Part shown: positions 1 through 6,680 of the stretch, in pieces
How positions within the stretch are numbered: the stretch's first letter is position 1
How the letters are laid out: each line of letters opens with the position of its first letter
NCBI GenBank assembly: GCA_964579345.1
Contig: CAZOHB010000101.1
Span: forward strand, 1-9,065
Direction of reading: 5' to 3'
Length of the DNA: 9,065 bases
Source of the DNA: RGIG5612 sp964579345
GTDB taxonomy: Bacteria; Bacillota; Clostridia; Lachnospirales; Lachnospiraceae
The notes under the pieces: model-generated
What the model saw: only the letters and a program-made list of their open reading frames with translations
The model's database searches: none
What the model was told of the DNA's origin: nothing
Made by a program: the position numbers and the translations under genes

Positions 1-2186
1 ATGATATCTTTCATGTTTTCCTTCGTCAGTGAAGCGAATACGATCGTCTCATCGATACGGTTCAGGAACTCCGGACGGAAGATATGTTTGATCTCATCCA
101 GAACACCGGATTTCATTTTATCGTAATTTGCCTTCTCATCCTGCACGGCTGCAAAGCCGAGGTTCTTCGGCTCCATGATCCGCTGCGCGCCGGCATTACT
201 GGTCATGATGATGATCGTGTTTTTAAAGTCTGTCACACGGCCGTGCGCGTCTGTGATCCGTCCGTCATCCAGAACCTGAAGAAGGATATTGAAAACGTCC
301 GGATGCGCTTTTTCGACCTCATCAAACAGAAGGATCGAATACGGGTTCCTGCGCACCTGCTCGGAAAGCTGACCGCCTTCATCGTATCCGACATATCCCG
401 GAGGCGAGCCGATCAGTTTTGACACACTGTGTTTTTCCATATATTCCGACATATCGACACGAATGATCGAATTTTCCGAACCGAACATCGCTTCTGCAAG
501 CGCCTTGCTCAGCTCAGTTTTTCCGACACCTGTCGGTCCGAGGAACAGGAAGGTTCCGATCGGTTTATTCGGATCTTTCAGGCCGACTCTGCCGCGGCGG
601 ATCGCCTTTGCAAGAGCGGTAACCGCTTCATCCTGGGCAACGACCCTTTTATGCAGGATCTCTTCGAGCTTGCGCAGACGCTCTCCCTCTTCCTCTTCCA
701 GTTTGCGGACAGGGATCTTCGTCCATTTCGAAACAACATCCGCGATATCTTCCGGACCAACCGTCAGTCTTCCGCCGCTTTGATCCAGAAGTTTCTGGCG
801 GTAATCATCGATCCTGCCGCGAAGGATACGGATATCCTGATGGGTTTCAGCGGCAGCTTTGATATTGCCCTTTTTCACATAGTTTTCTCTTTTTTCTTCC
901 ATCGCCCGCAGCTTGTCATCCATGACCTTCAGATCAGGCGGAAGGATATAAGACGAAAGCCGCACTTTCGAAGCTGCTTCGTCGATCAGGTCGATCGCTT
1001 TATCCGGAAGGAAACGGTCGTTGATATAGCGGACCGAAAGATTGACCGCCGCTTCGACCGCCTCATCGGTAATCGTTACCTGATGGTGATCTTCATAATT
1101 CGGGCGCAGACCTTTTAAGATCTCGACCGTTTCTTCCTTCGTCGGCTGCTCTACATGCACCGGCTGGAAACGGCGTTCCAAAGCAGCGTCGCGTTCAAAA
1201 TGTTTGCGGTACTCATCAAGCGTTGTTGCGCCGATGATCTGGACCTCTCCTCTTGCGAGAGCCGGTTTTAATATATTTGCGGCATCGATGGAACCTTCGG
1301 CGCCGCCGGCACCGATCATCGTATGGATCTCGTCCATAAAGAGGATGACATTGCCGTCTGCTTTGACTTCATTGATCACGCGTTTTACGCGCTCTTCAAA
1401 CTCACCGCGGTATTTGCTTCCCGCAACCATCGCCGGAAGATCCAGCGCAAGGATACGCTTGGAAGCCACAGGACCTGCGATCTCACCCTGTACGATCTTT
1501 TCGGCAAGCGCTTCGGCAATACTCGTCTTTCCGACGCCCGGTTCTCCGACCAGACAGGGGTTATTTTTTGTACGCCGGCTTAAGATCTGCACGATCCGGC
1601 TGATCTCATCCGCACGGCCGATGATCGGGTCTAATTTGCCCAGTCTTGCTTCTTCATTCAGATCCCGGCTGAACTCTTTTAAGATGCCTTCTTTTTTCTG
1701 TCCGCCGGACTGTTCCGGAGCAAGCTCTGCTTTATGTTCACTGATATCTTCTCCCATTGCAGTCAGAAGTTCTGCATGGATCTTCTGACGGTTTACGCCT
1801 AAGCCGGTAAGGATCCTGAGCGCTGCACTTTCTTCTTCCTTCAGCAGCGCAAGGAGGAGATGTTCGGTTCCGACTTCATCGATATGGAAACGTTCTGCCT
1901 CAAGGCCGGCGTTGTTTAAAAGAGCCTCTGCTTTCGGCGAGAAGCATTCCCCATCGCTTACGACAACAAGATTCGGGGTGTCAAACGTCTTTTTGATCAG
2001 GCTTTTTACGGCTTCCGTCGTCACGCCGTGCGCTGACAGCACTTTCTGCGCAACCGAATCAGGAACGGTCGTCAGCCCGATCAGGATATGTTCGGTTCCG
2101 ATATACGTTGCATGGAGCTCCGCAGAGACCTCCATTGCTTCCGCAATCGCAGCCTGAGCCATTTTTGTGAATGGTCGTTTTCTCAT
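1..2186 (-). CDS. clpC: ClpC-type AAA+ protein unfoldase, 3' end cut by window edge
   Basis: Hsp100 unfoldase that threads substrates into ClpP in the cytoplasm. The first 728 residues are visible; by family length the C-terminal 80-100 are missing. In order: N-terminal double Clp-N repeat (about 1-140); AAA+ module D1 with Walker A GEPGVGKT at 214-221 and Walker B ILFMDE at 281-286; a short middle domain (about 410-470), which fits ClpC rather than ClpB with its much longer one; module D2 with Walker A GPTGVGKT at 550-557 and Walker B ILLFDE at 618-623. An LGF tripeptide at 676-678 matches the ClpP-docking loop, so a protease role rather than pure disaggregation is expected. The frame ends inside the conserved FRPEFLNRID stretch and beyond. 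The start is set by AGGAGA six bases upstream, which overlaps the TAG stop of the gntR-type gene (10-bp gap), so the two genes are cotranscribed and probably translationally coupled. No frameshift seen. Confidence 0.95.
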   Translation of the reverse strand, partial: MRKRPFTKMAQAAIAEAMEVSAELHATYIGTEHILIGLTTVPDSVAQKVLSAHGVTTEAVKSLIKKTFDTPNLVVVSDGECFSPKAEALLNNAGLEAERFHIDEVGTEHLLLALLKEEESAALRILTGLGVNRQKIHAELLTAMGEDISEHKAELAPEQSGGQKKEGILKEFSRDLNEEARLGKLDPIIGRADEISRIVQILSRRTKNNPCLVGEPGVGKTSIAEALAEKIVQGEIAGPVASKRILALDLPAMVAGSKYRGEFEERVKRVINEVKADGNVILFMDEIHTMIGAGGAEGSIDAANILKPALARGEVQIIGATTLDEYRKHFERDAALERRFQPVHVEQPTKEETVEILKGLRPNYEDHHQVTITDEAVEAAVNLSVRYINDRFLPDKAIDLIDEAASKVRLSSYILPPDLKVMDDKLRAMEEKRENYVKKGNIKAAAETHQDIRILRGRIDDYRQKLLDQSGGRLTVGPEDIADVVSKWTKIPVRKLEEEEGERLRKLEEILHKRVVAQDEAVTALAKAIRRGRVGLKDPNKPIGTFLFLGPTGVGKTELSKALAEAMFGSENSIIRVDMSEYMEKHSVSKLIGSPPGYVGYDEGGQLSEQVRRNPYSILLFDEVEKAHPDVFNILLQVLDDGRITDAHGRVTDFKNTIIIMTSNAGAQRIMEPKNLGFAAVQDEKANYDKMKSGVLDEIKHIFRPEFLNRIDETIVFASLTKENMKDI

Positions 2187-2196
2187 TCTGTTTCTC

Positions 2197-2565
2197 CTAC
2201 TTCATTTCATCAAATATTTCATCGATCAGCTGCTTGCATTCTTCTTTCGACAGACCTTTGCAGATACTGCGTGCGATCAGCGGACGCAGGTATTCCTTCA
2301 TTTTTTCCATCGACTCCCGCTTGTTTCTGTCAACAGAAACAACAGCGCCCCTTCTCCGGTCGACTTTCAGAAAGCCATCCTGCCGGAGGGTGGTGTATGC
2401 CTTGTTGACGGTATGCATATTTACGCCGATATCATCTGCAAGTGCTCTGACAGAAGGAAGGGACTCGCCTTCCTTCAGCTGAGACGTGGCGATCGCCATA
2501 AAAATCTGGTTGCGCAGCTGAATGTAAATAGCTTCATCGCTATTGAAATCAATTTCTATATACAT
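2197..2565 (-). CDS. GntR-family transcriptional regulator, YtrA type, upstream of clpC
   Basis: DNA-binding repressor of 122 residues. Residues about 11-75 form a GntR winged helix-turn-helix: the family signature runs through ESLPSVRALADDIGVN (34-49) and TVNKAYTTLRQDGF (52-65). Only about 45 residues follow, a short helical tail, far too small for the FadR or HutC effector domains; this size and layout is that of the YtrA subfamily. I place the start at the ATG for MYIEID, with GAGAGG seven bases upstream; an in-frame ATG 20 codons earlier lies inside the -35 element of the predicted promoter and is unlikely. YtrA-type regulators usually control ABC transporter genes, but here the gene directly precedes clpC. 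Its promoter carries a perfect palindrome over the -10 box, so autoregulation of the gntR-clpC operon is the natural inference. The inducing signal cannot be read from the sequence. Confidence 0.92.
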   Translation of the reverse strand: MYIEIDFNSDEAIYIQLRNQIFMAIATSQLKEGESLPSVRALADDIGVNMHTVNKAYTTLRQDGFLKVDRRRGAVVSVDRNKRESMEKMKEYLRPLIARSICKGLSKEECKQLIDEIFDEMK

Positions 2566-2583
2566 AGAAAGACCTCTCGTTCT

Positions 2584-2610
2584 AATTGTTATATGGATAA
2601 TATAACAATT
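2584..2610. promoter_or_regulatory. Operator-like perfect inverted repeat at the gntR-clpC promoter
   Basis: AATTGTTATA (2584-2593), a 7-nt spacer, and TATAACAATT (2601-2610) form a perfect 10-bp inverted repeat. It covers the predicted -10 box and the bases just downstream, where a bound dimer would block RNA polymerase. GntR-family operators are AT-rich inverted repeats with a GT...AC outline, and YtrA-type sites are known for wider spacing; this matches. There is no T-tract to make it a terminator. The binding protein is inferred to be the adjacent GntR regulator. Confidence 0.75.
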
Positions 2611-2625
2611 GTCACGGGAAGTCAA
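2597..2625 (-). promoter_or_regulatory. Sigma-A-type promoter of the gntR-clpC operon
   Basis: On the minus strand a -35 box TTGACT (2620-2625) and a -10 box TATTAT (2597-2602) are separated by exactly 17 bp, 32 bp upstream of the chosen gntR start. The operator-like palindrome overlaps the -10 box. No CtsR operator or CIRCE element was seen beside it. Confidence 0.75.
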
Positions 2626-2681
2626 TCAAATCTAAGTCCGTATGTATAGGCCCGTTTCTTCGCGGTTTCTGTGGGAACGGA

Positions 2682-3173
2682 TTATTCCTGAGGATGATCG
2701 ATCCGGTCCTGGACCTCATCAAAGATCTTATCCAGTTCACCCTGAACTTTGCCTGCTTTATTTTCCGCAGCATCCGCAAAATCCTCGGCCTTCTCGTCAA
2801 CAAAATCTTTGACTTCTTCCGTTTTTTCTTCTGCCTTATCTGCAAAATCCTGCATCTTCTCTTCTGCGTTGTCTTTGAACTCTTCAAATTTTGCGCTGGC
2901 AGTTTCTGTATATTCTTTTACCTTCTCGGTTGCTTTGCTGGAGAATTCCTCAAGCTTTGCTTTTGCATTCTGGATCGTATCGCTTTCAGCTGCTTTTTTA
3001 GCCGCTTCGCTGATCTCTTCACCAGCCTGTTTTGCATACGCTTTTACTTTTTTTCCTGTATCGCTGTCGTTAAATGTATCAATGCCTTTTTTAATCGTTA
3101 CAAAAGCCGTGATTGGGAGAACGATCAGTTCTGCAGCTGCATCCAACAGTGCGTTTTTGGTTTTCTTATCCAT
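2682..3173 (-). CDS. Small protein with N-terminal hydrophobic segment and 11-residue helical repeats (LEA/YtxH-like)
   Basis: Function unknown; 163 residues. Residues about 8-27 are a moderately hydrophobic stretch (core ELIVLPITAFVTI) that could anchor or dip into the membrane. Residues 68-155 are eight back-to-back 11-residue units without a gap (68-78, 79-89, 90-100, 101-111, 112-122, 123-133, 134-144, 145-155). Position 3 is A in six units, position 6 is K in seven, and position 10 is always F, Y or V. This undecad pattern is that of group-3 LEA proteins and apolipoprotein-like amphipathic helices; YtxH-type stress proteins combine a hydrophobic N-terminus with similar helices. The tail is rich in K, E, D and A and has no Cys. 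The start has AAGGAG six bases upstream, and the gene has its own predicted promoter. A role in membrane surface binding or stress protection is a guess. It lies 116 bp upstream of the gntR start, on the same strand. Confidence 0.85.
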   Translation of the reverse strand: MDKKTKNALLDAAAELIVLPITAFVTIKKGIDTFNDSDTGKKVKAYAKQAGEEISEAAKKAAESDTIQNAKAKLEEFSSKATEKVKEYTETASAKFEEFKDNAEEKMQDFADKAEEKTEEVKDFVDEKAEDFADAAENKAGKVQGELDKIFDEVQDRIDHPQE

Positions 3174-3218
3174 ATCTAACTCCTTCTGACTGCGTATTTA
3201 CGATACTAAGATATTATT

Positions 3219-3247
3219 ATCATATCGTGACCATTCTGTTAAATCAA
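3219..3247 (-). promoter_or_regulatory. Predicted promoter of the repeat-protein gene
   Basis: Minus-strand TTGATT (3242-3247) and TATGAT (3219-3224) are separated by 17 bp, within the 86-bp gap after lepB and 45 bp before the repeat-protein start. A loose 5-bp inverted repeat (GATAT/ATATC) surrounds the -10 area but is too short to call an operator. No clear terminator for lepB lies in this gap, so readthrough from lepB is possible. Confidence 0.55.
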
Positions 3248-3259
3248 GTATCCTTTTTG

Positions 3260-3874
3260 CTACTTCAGCACACCAAAATCAGCGAACGGCCAGTAGCAAA
3301 GCCATGCCTTTCCGATAATTGCTTTCTTGTGGACATAGGTATTTGTCCATTTGCGGGAATCCCTGGAATTTCCACGGTTGTCTCCCATCATGAAATACGA
3401 ATCCTCCGGAACCGTATACGGACCATAGTCTTCATACTCCAGATTGGAGAGCCAGTAGTTGTCATTGATATAGTCTTCCTCGAGCTGGTTGCCGTCAATG
3501 AATGTAATTCCGTCTTTGATCTCAACCGTCTCCCCCGGAAGACCGATGATACGCTTTACAAAAAACTGTTTCGGATCGTCCGGATAACGGAAGACGATGA
3601 TGTCTCCTCTTTTCGGTTCCCCGAACAGATACGCAATCCGGAAGCCGATCATGCGGGAACCGGACATGATCGTATTTTCCATGGATCCGGTCGGTACGGT
3701 CGAGTTCACAATAATAAAGAAATTAATAAACAAAGCCACAGCCAGCGCTATGACAATCACAACAACCCAGTCCAGAAAAGCGTACAGACCCGGATGAGCT
3801 TTCCGTCTTTCTTCCTTTTTCTTTTTTCTTTCTTCTTTCGGCGTTAAAACCTTTTCTTCTTCTTTTTGTTCCAT
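3260..3874 (-). CDS. lepB: Signal peptidase I
   Basis: Membrane serine protease that removes signal peptides from exported proteins, 204 residues. Residues 1-28 are a charged K/E/R-rich cytoplasmic tail; 36-56 form the single transmembrane helix, as in Gram-positive (SipS-like) enzymes. The catalytic Ser is S64 in the box TGSMENTI (62-69) and the general base is K107 in FVKRIIGLPGE (105-115). The C-terminal conserved MMGDNRGNSRDSR box is present. Length is normal for the Gram-positive type. The ribosome binding site is weak: GAAGGG lies 14 bases before the ATG, but no better in-frame start keeps the basic tail and membrane helix. It follows the lipid kinase by 86 bp and may share the glpK operon transcript or have its own promoter, for which I found no convincing boxes. 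Confidence 0.95.
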   Translation of the reverse strand: MEQKEEEKVLTPKEERKKKKEERRKAHPGLYAFLDWVVVIVIALAVALFINFFIIVNSTVPTGSMENTIMSGSRMIGFRIAYLFGEPKRGDIIVFRYPDDPKQFFVKRIIGLPGETVEIKDGITFIDGNQLEEDYINDNYWLSNLEYEDYGPYTVPEDSYFMMGDNRGNSRDSRKWTNTYVHKKAIIGKAWLCYWPFADFGVLK

Positions 3875-3917
3875 TAAAACGATTGTTTCCCTTCGGATTG
3901 TCGGTTATTTTGCGGGG

Positions 3918-3949
3918 TTATCCCCAGAAATTTTTAAAAATGTGGATAA
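3918..3949. promoter_or_regulatory. Pair of DnaA-box-like 9-mers upstream of lepB
   Basis: The 86-bp gap between the lipid kinase and lepB contains TTATCCCCA on the plus strand (3918-3926, one mismatch to the TTATCCACA consensus) and an exact TTATCCACA on the minus strand (3941-3949). The two face each other across 14 bp that include TTTTTAAAAA. DnaA can act as a transcription factor at such pairs. The same bases also give a short GGGG/CCCC hairpin without a T-tract, so this is not a good terminator. Function is inferred only. Confidence 0.3.
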
Positions 3950-3960
3950 CTTCGATTTTT

Positions 3961-4899
3961 TTACACATTCTTCTCTGTATTGTTGACCATAATGTCAATC
4001 GCCTGCTGATCATTCCAGATACTGACAGACTGATGCTTTCCGGCATTCTCTCCGTCGATGACCCATTGAACGTCATTTTCAGATTCGATCCGGATCTTTC
4101 CGGTCTTAAATTTAGTTACCATATCATTGCTCCAGTCCTTGTTCGGAGCAAGAAACAGATTGTCCAGCAGCTGGCTGAACTGTCCGAGGTTTCTCGGACG
4201 TTTGCAAAGTACGACTTCAAACAGACCGTCCTGCAGATCGATGTGTCCGCCGGTGATTCCGCTGAACCCGCCGACGCTGTAGGTATTCGTGACCATTCCG
4301 AGGAAGAAATTATCCTCGATCACCTTCTCTTCGCCTTCCTCTGTCTCGTAAGTAATCTTAAGATCATACGCGTCCAGATGAAGAAGGACCCGGATTCCCT
4401 CGACGAGGTAAGCCAGATACCCCCACCGTCTCTTGATCTTCTGCGGGGTAAAACAGGAAACCGCAGAAAGCCTTCCAAGCGAAGCTACATAAGTAAAATA
4501 CGTGTCATTAAAATGTCCGATGTCAGTCGTAAACGGTTTCCCGCCGACAGCGATACGGGCTGCATCATGAATCGAAGCAGGAAGACGGTAGCTTTTTCCG
4601 GTATCGTTGGTAGAACCGGCCGGAATAAAGCCGATCGGCAAGCGTTTTTCTTTTGGAAAATGCATCATGCCGGAAACCACTTCACTCAGCGTGCCGTCTC
4701 CTCCCGAGCATACGATCAGGTCAAACAGTTCTGCTTTTTCGATGACCTCTTTTTTCCCGTCTCCGGGACGCTGCGTCCGATAAAGGCCGACAGAGAACCC
4801 CTCTTTCTCAAAAATGTCGGTCACTTCATCAAGATGCTTCGGGATCATGCTTTTTCCCGCATTCGGATTATAAATAAACAGTACTTTCTTTTCTTCCAT
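3961..4899 (-). CDS. Diacylglycerol kinase family lipid kinase
   Basis: Predicted ATP-dependent lipid kinase of 312 residues, phosphorylating diacylglycerol (or a related lipid) to phosphatidate at the inner membrane face. The DAGK catalytic domain starts at once with YNPNAGKS (10-17), has the nucleotide-binding GGDGT (66-70) and then the conserved P-x-G-S-T-N-D at 93-99; the remaining C-terminal beta-rich half is as in the YegS/DgkB family. Length is typical. There is no transmembrane segment, unlike the small DgkA enzymes. The ATG lies 4 bp after the aminopeptidase stop and has no strong Shine-Dalgarno of its own, so it is probably translationally coupled. A partner gene for glycerol kinase makes sense: both feed phospholipid precursors. 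Sphingosine-kinase-like or other lipid substrates cannot be excluded. Confidence 0.9.
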   Translation of the reverse strand: MEEKKVLFIYNPNAGKSMIPKHLDEVTDIFEKEGFSVGLYRTQRPGDGKKEVIEKAELFDLIVCSGGDGTLSEVVSGMMHFPKEKRLPIGFIPAGSTNDTGKSYRLPASIHDAARIAVGGKPFTTDIGHFNDTYFTYVASLGRLSAVSCFTPQKIKRRWGYLAYLVEGIRVLLHLDAYDLKITYETEEGEEKVIEDNFFLGMVTNTYSVGGFSGITGGHIDLQDGLFEVVLCKRPRNLGQFSQLLDNLFLAPNKDWSNDMVTKFKTGKIRIESENDVQWVIDGENAGKHQSVSIWNDQQAIDIMVNNTEKNV

Positions 4900-4903
4900 C
4901 GTC

Positions 4904-6667
4904 TTATACCGGTCTTGTATACTCCTTCAACCAGTTTTGCATATCTTCATCAAAGAAAGGAGCCATCGTCTGATATACAGACTCATGGTAGCTATTTAAT
5001 AACTTTTTATCTTCATCTGTCAAGTATCTTGTATCAATTCCATCCAGGTCGATCGGGATAAACGTCAGGTTTTCAAACTGCATAAAATGTCCGTCTTCCG
5101 TATCCATAAAAGAAGTCACCAGTAATTCGTTTTCGGTACGGACTCCGTATTTGCCTTCCCGGTAAACACCCGGCTCGTCCGTAACGACCATGCCCTCCTT
5201 AAGGACTGCGCTCGGGCCGTTATCGCCGATTCTCCAGCGAATATTGTGCGGACCCTCATGCACATTCAGAACATGACCGACCCCGTGACCGGTTCCGCAT
5301 TTATAGTCCAGACCATTCTGCCACATTACCTCTCGGGCCATGATATCCAGATTCTCGCCTCTGCAGCCTTCAATGAATTTGGTGTTCAGCAGGCGCAGCA
5401 TCGAAGCCGCCGTAAGTGTAAAGCTTTTCTTTTCTTCATCGGAGACCGGTCCGAGGATAAAGGTTCTGGTGATATCCGTCGTGCCGTCCCGGTACTGTCC
5501 GCCGGAGTCGACGAGCAGCATGCCTTCCGCCTTGATCTCCTTAAAGTTATCTGCGGTTGCTTCATAGTGCATCATAGCTGCATTCTCTTTATACGCAGCG
5601 ATCGTATCAAAGCTCGGTTCAATGAAAAGCGGATCCTCGGATCTGGTTTTCAGCAGGAACTCATCCACGCTCAGTTCATCCAGATAGGTTTTGCCGGCAT
5701 TTTCCTTCACCCAGCGCATCAGACGGATCACAACCGCACTGTCCCTTAACATGGCCTGCTTCAGGCAGCGGATCTCCGTTTCATTTTTCACGCCCTTCAT
5801 TTTTGAAGAAGGATTATCAATATGGATGGTCCTGATATTATAGTCGGTAAAATATCTGTAAATTATGTATCCGGTTTTATTCATATCTATGAGGATACAG
5901 GAAACATCTGTAGGACCTGACTTTCCTCTCCTGTTCGGTTCCCTCTTCTCATAACGATACCAGCCTTCTTCATAACCCTTTCCTGCAGTCAGAAGATGAG
6001 CCATGCCTCCGTTGACGACTGCATAGGCATATGCTACCGGATTATTCGGAACATCATTTGCGCGGATATTGAAGATCCATGCAATATCATCCAGGGAACT
6101 TATAAGATGTGCATAGCTTCCGCTGGCGTACTTCTCGATTTCTCCCCTTATTCTTCTTAATTTGGATTCCACGGATTCCCCACAGTATTCCTCGGGCATT
6201 TTCCAGATCTCCGTAAAGGTCTGCTCCGGACGGTCGGTCCAGATCTCGCCCACAAGATCTTTCTCAAATTTGATATCCGCAGCATACTTCGTGATTTTTA
6301 ACGCAAAGTTCGTATTTACAACTCTGCCGTCAAACCCTATGACTTTTCCCTTTGCAGTATCTCTTACGAAATCCGCCGGTTCCGGAACAGAAGGCTGCCC
6401 CCATTTCATCAGCTTGACTCCGCTTCCTTCGAGCTGGTTCGCCGCCTGAATATAATAACGGCCATCCGCAAACAGCCAAGCATCATCCGCAGTGACGATC
6501 AGATGTCCCGCAGATCCGGAAAAGCCTGTCATAAACTCAATGCAGCGGAAATGATCACCGACATATTCACTGGCATGGCAGTCGCTCATCGGAACATAGT
6601 AAACATCGATGCGTTCTGCTTTCATTACTTTTCTGAGTTGATCGATCCTGTCTGAATGAATATTCAT
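4904..6667 (-). CDS. Xaa-Pro aminopeptidase, peptidase family M24
   Basis: Cytoplasmic metallo-exopeptidase that removes an N-terminal residue preceding proline; 587 residues, the size of the large, three-domain form. Residues about 1-290 make two creatinase-like N-terminal domains, followed by the pita-bread M24 domain (about 300-520) and an M24 C-terminal extension (about 525-587). The five expected metal ligands are visible: D387 in VDSGG, D398 in GTTD, H465 in GHGVGH, E498 in DEPGVY, and E512 in RTENEL. The D-to-D spacing of 11 equals that of E. coli PepP. Start: AGGAGA nine bases before the ATG, overlapping the TAG stop of glpK (13-bp gap), hence the same operon. No signal peptide. Prolidase activity is less likely given the long N-terminal region. 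Confidence 0.94.
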   Translation of the reverse strand: MNIHSDRIDQLRKVMKAERIDVYYVPMSDCHASEYVGDHFRCIEFMTGFSGSAGHLIVTADDAWLFADGRYYIQAANQLEGSGVKLMKWGQPSVPEPADFVRDTAKGKVIGFDGRVVNTNFALKITKYAADIKFEKDLVGEIWTDRPEQTFTEIWKMPEEYCGESVESKLRRIRGEIEKYASGSYAHLISSLDDIAWIFNIRANDVPNNPVAYAYAVVNGGMAHLLTAGKGYEEGWYRYEKREPNRRGKSGPTDVSCILIDMNKTGYIIYRYFTDYNIRTIHIDNPSSKMKGVKNETEIRCLKQAMLRDSAVVIRLMRWVKENAGKTYLDELSVDEFLLKTRSEDPLFIEPSFDTIAAYKENAAMMHYEATADNFKEIKAEGMLLVDSGGQYRDGTTDITRTFILGPVSDEEKKSFTLTAASMLRLLNTKFIEGCRGENLDIMAREVMWQNGLDYKCGTGHGVGHVLNVHEGPHNIRWRIGDNGPSAVLKEGMVVTDEPGVYREGKYGVRTENELLVTSFMDTEDGHFMQFENLTFIPIDLDGIDTRYLTDEDKKLLNSYHESVYQTMAPFFDEDMQNWLKEYTRPV

Positions 6668-6680
6668 ATCTGTTTATCTC

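Noticed and set aside
429..1118. Plus-strand open frame of 229 codons inside clpC
   Set aside because: Antisense to the D1-D2 region of clpC, where every AAA+ motif is intact on the minus strand; low-complexity F/R-rich translation.
2652..2680. Hairpin CCGTTTC/GGAACGG after the repeat-protein gene as a terminator
   Set aside because: Seven pairs with one G-U, a long unpaired loop and no T-run on either strand. Transcription may read through into gntR-clpC.
2566..2681. CtsR operator (repeated GGTCAAA) or CIRCE element upstream of gntR-clpC
   Set aside because: Neither pattern is present. The only GGTCAAA I noticed lies inside the lipid kinase coding region and is single.
2694..3189. Two plus-strand frames rich in F/C/L or in S/A opposite the repeat protein
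   Set aside because: Their regular composition is the mirror image of the K/E/A undecad repeats on the minus strand, which has a good ribosome binding site and promoter.
3911..3926. GGGG-TTAT-CCCC as terminator of the lipid kinase gene
   Set aside because: Only four base pairs and no following T-tract.
3883..5061. Long plus-strand open frame of 392 codons opposite the lipid kinase and the aminopeptidase end
   Set aside because: It lies antisense to two genes with clear catalytic motifs, its protein resembles no family, and it has no convincing ribosome binding site. It is a shadow of the codon use on the minus strand.
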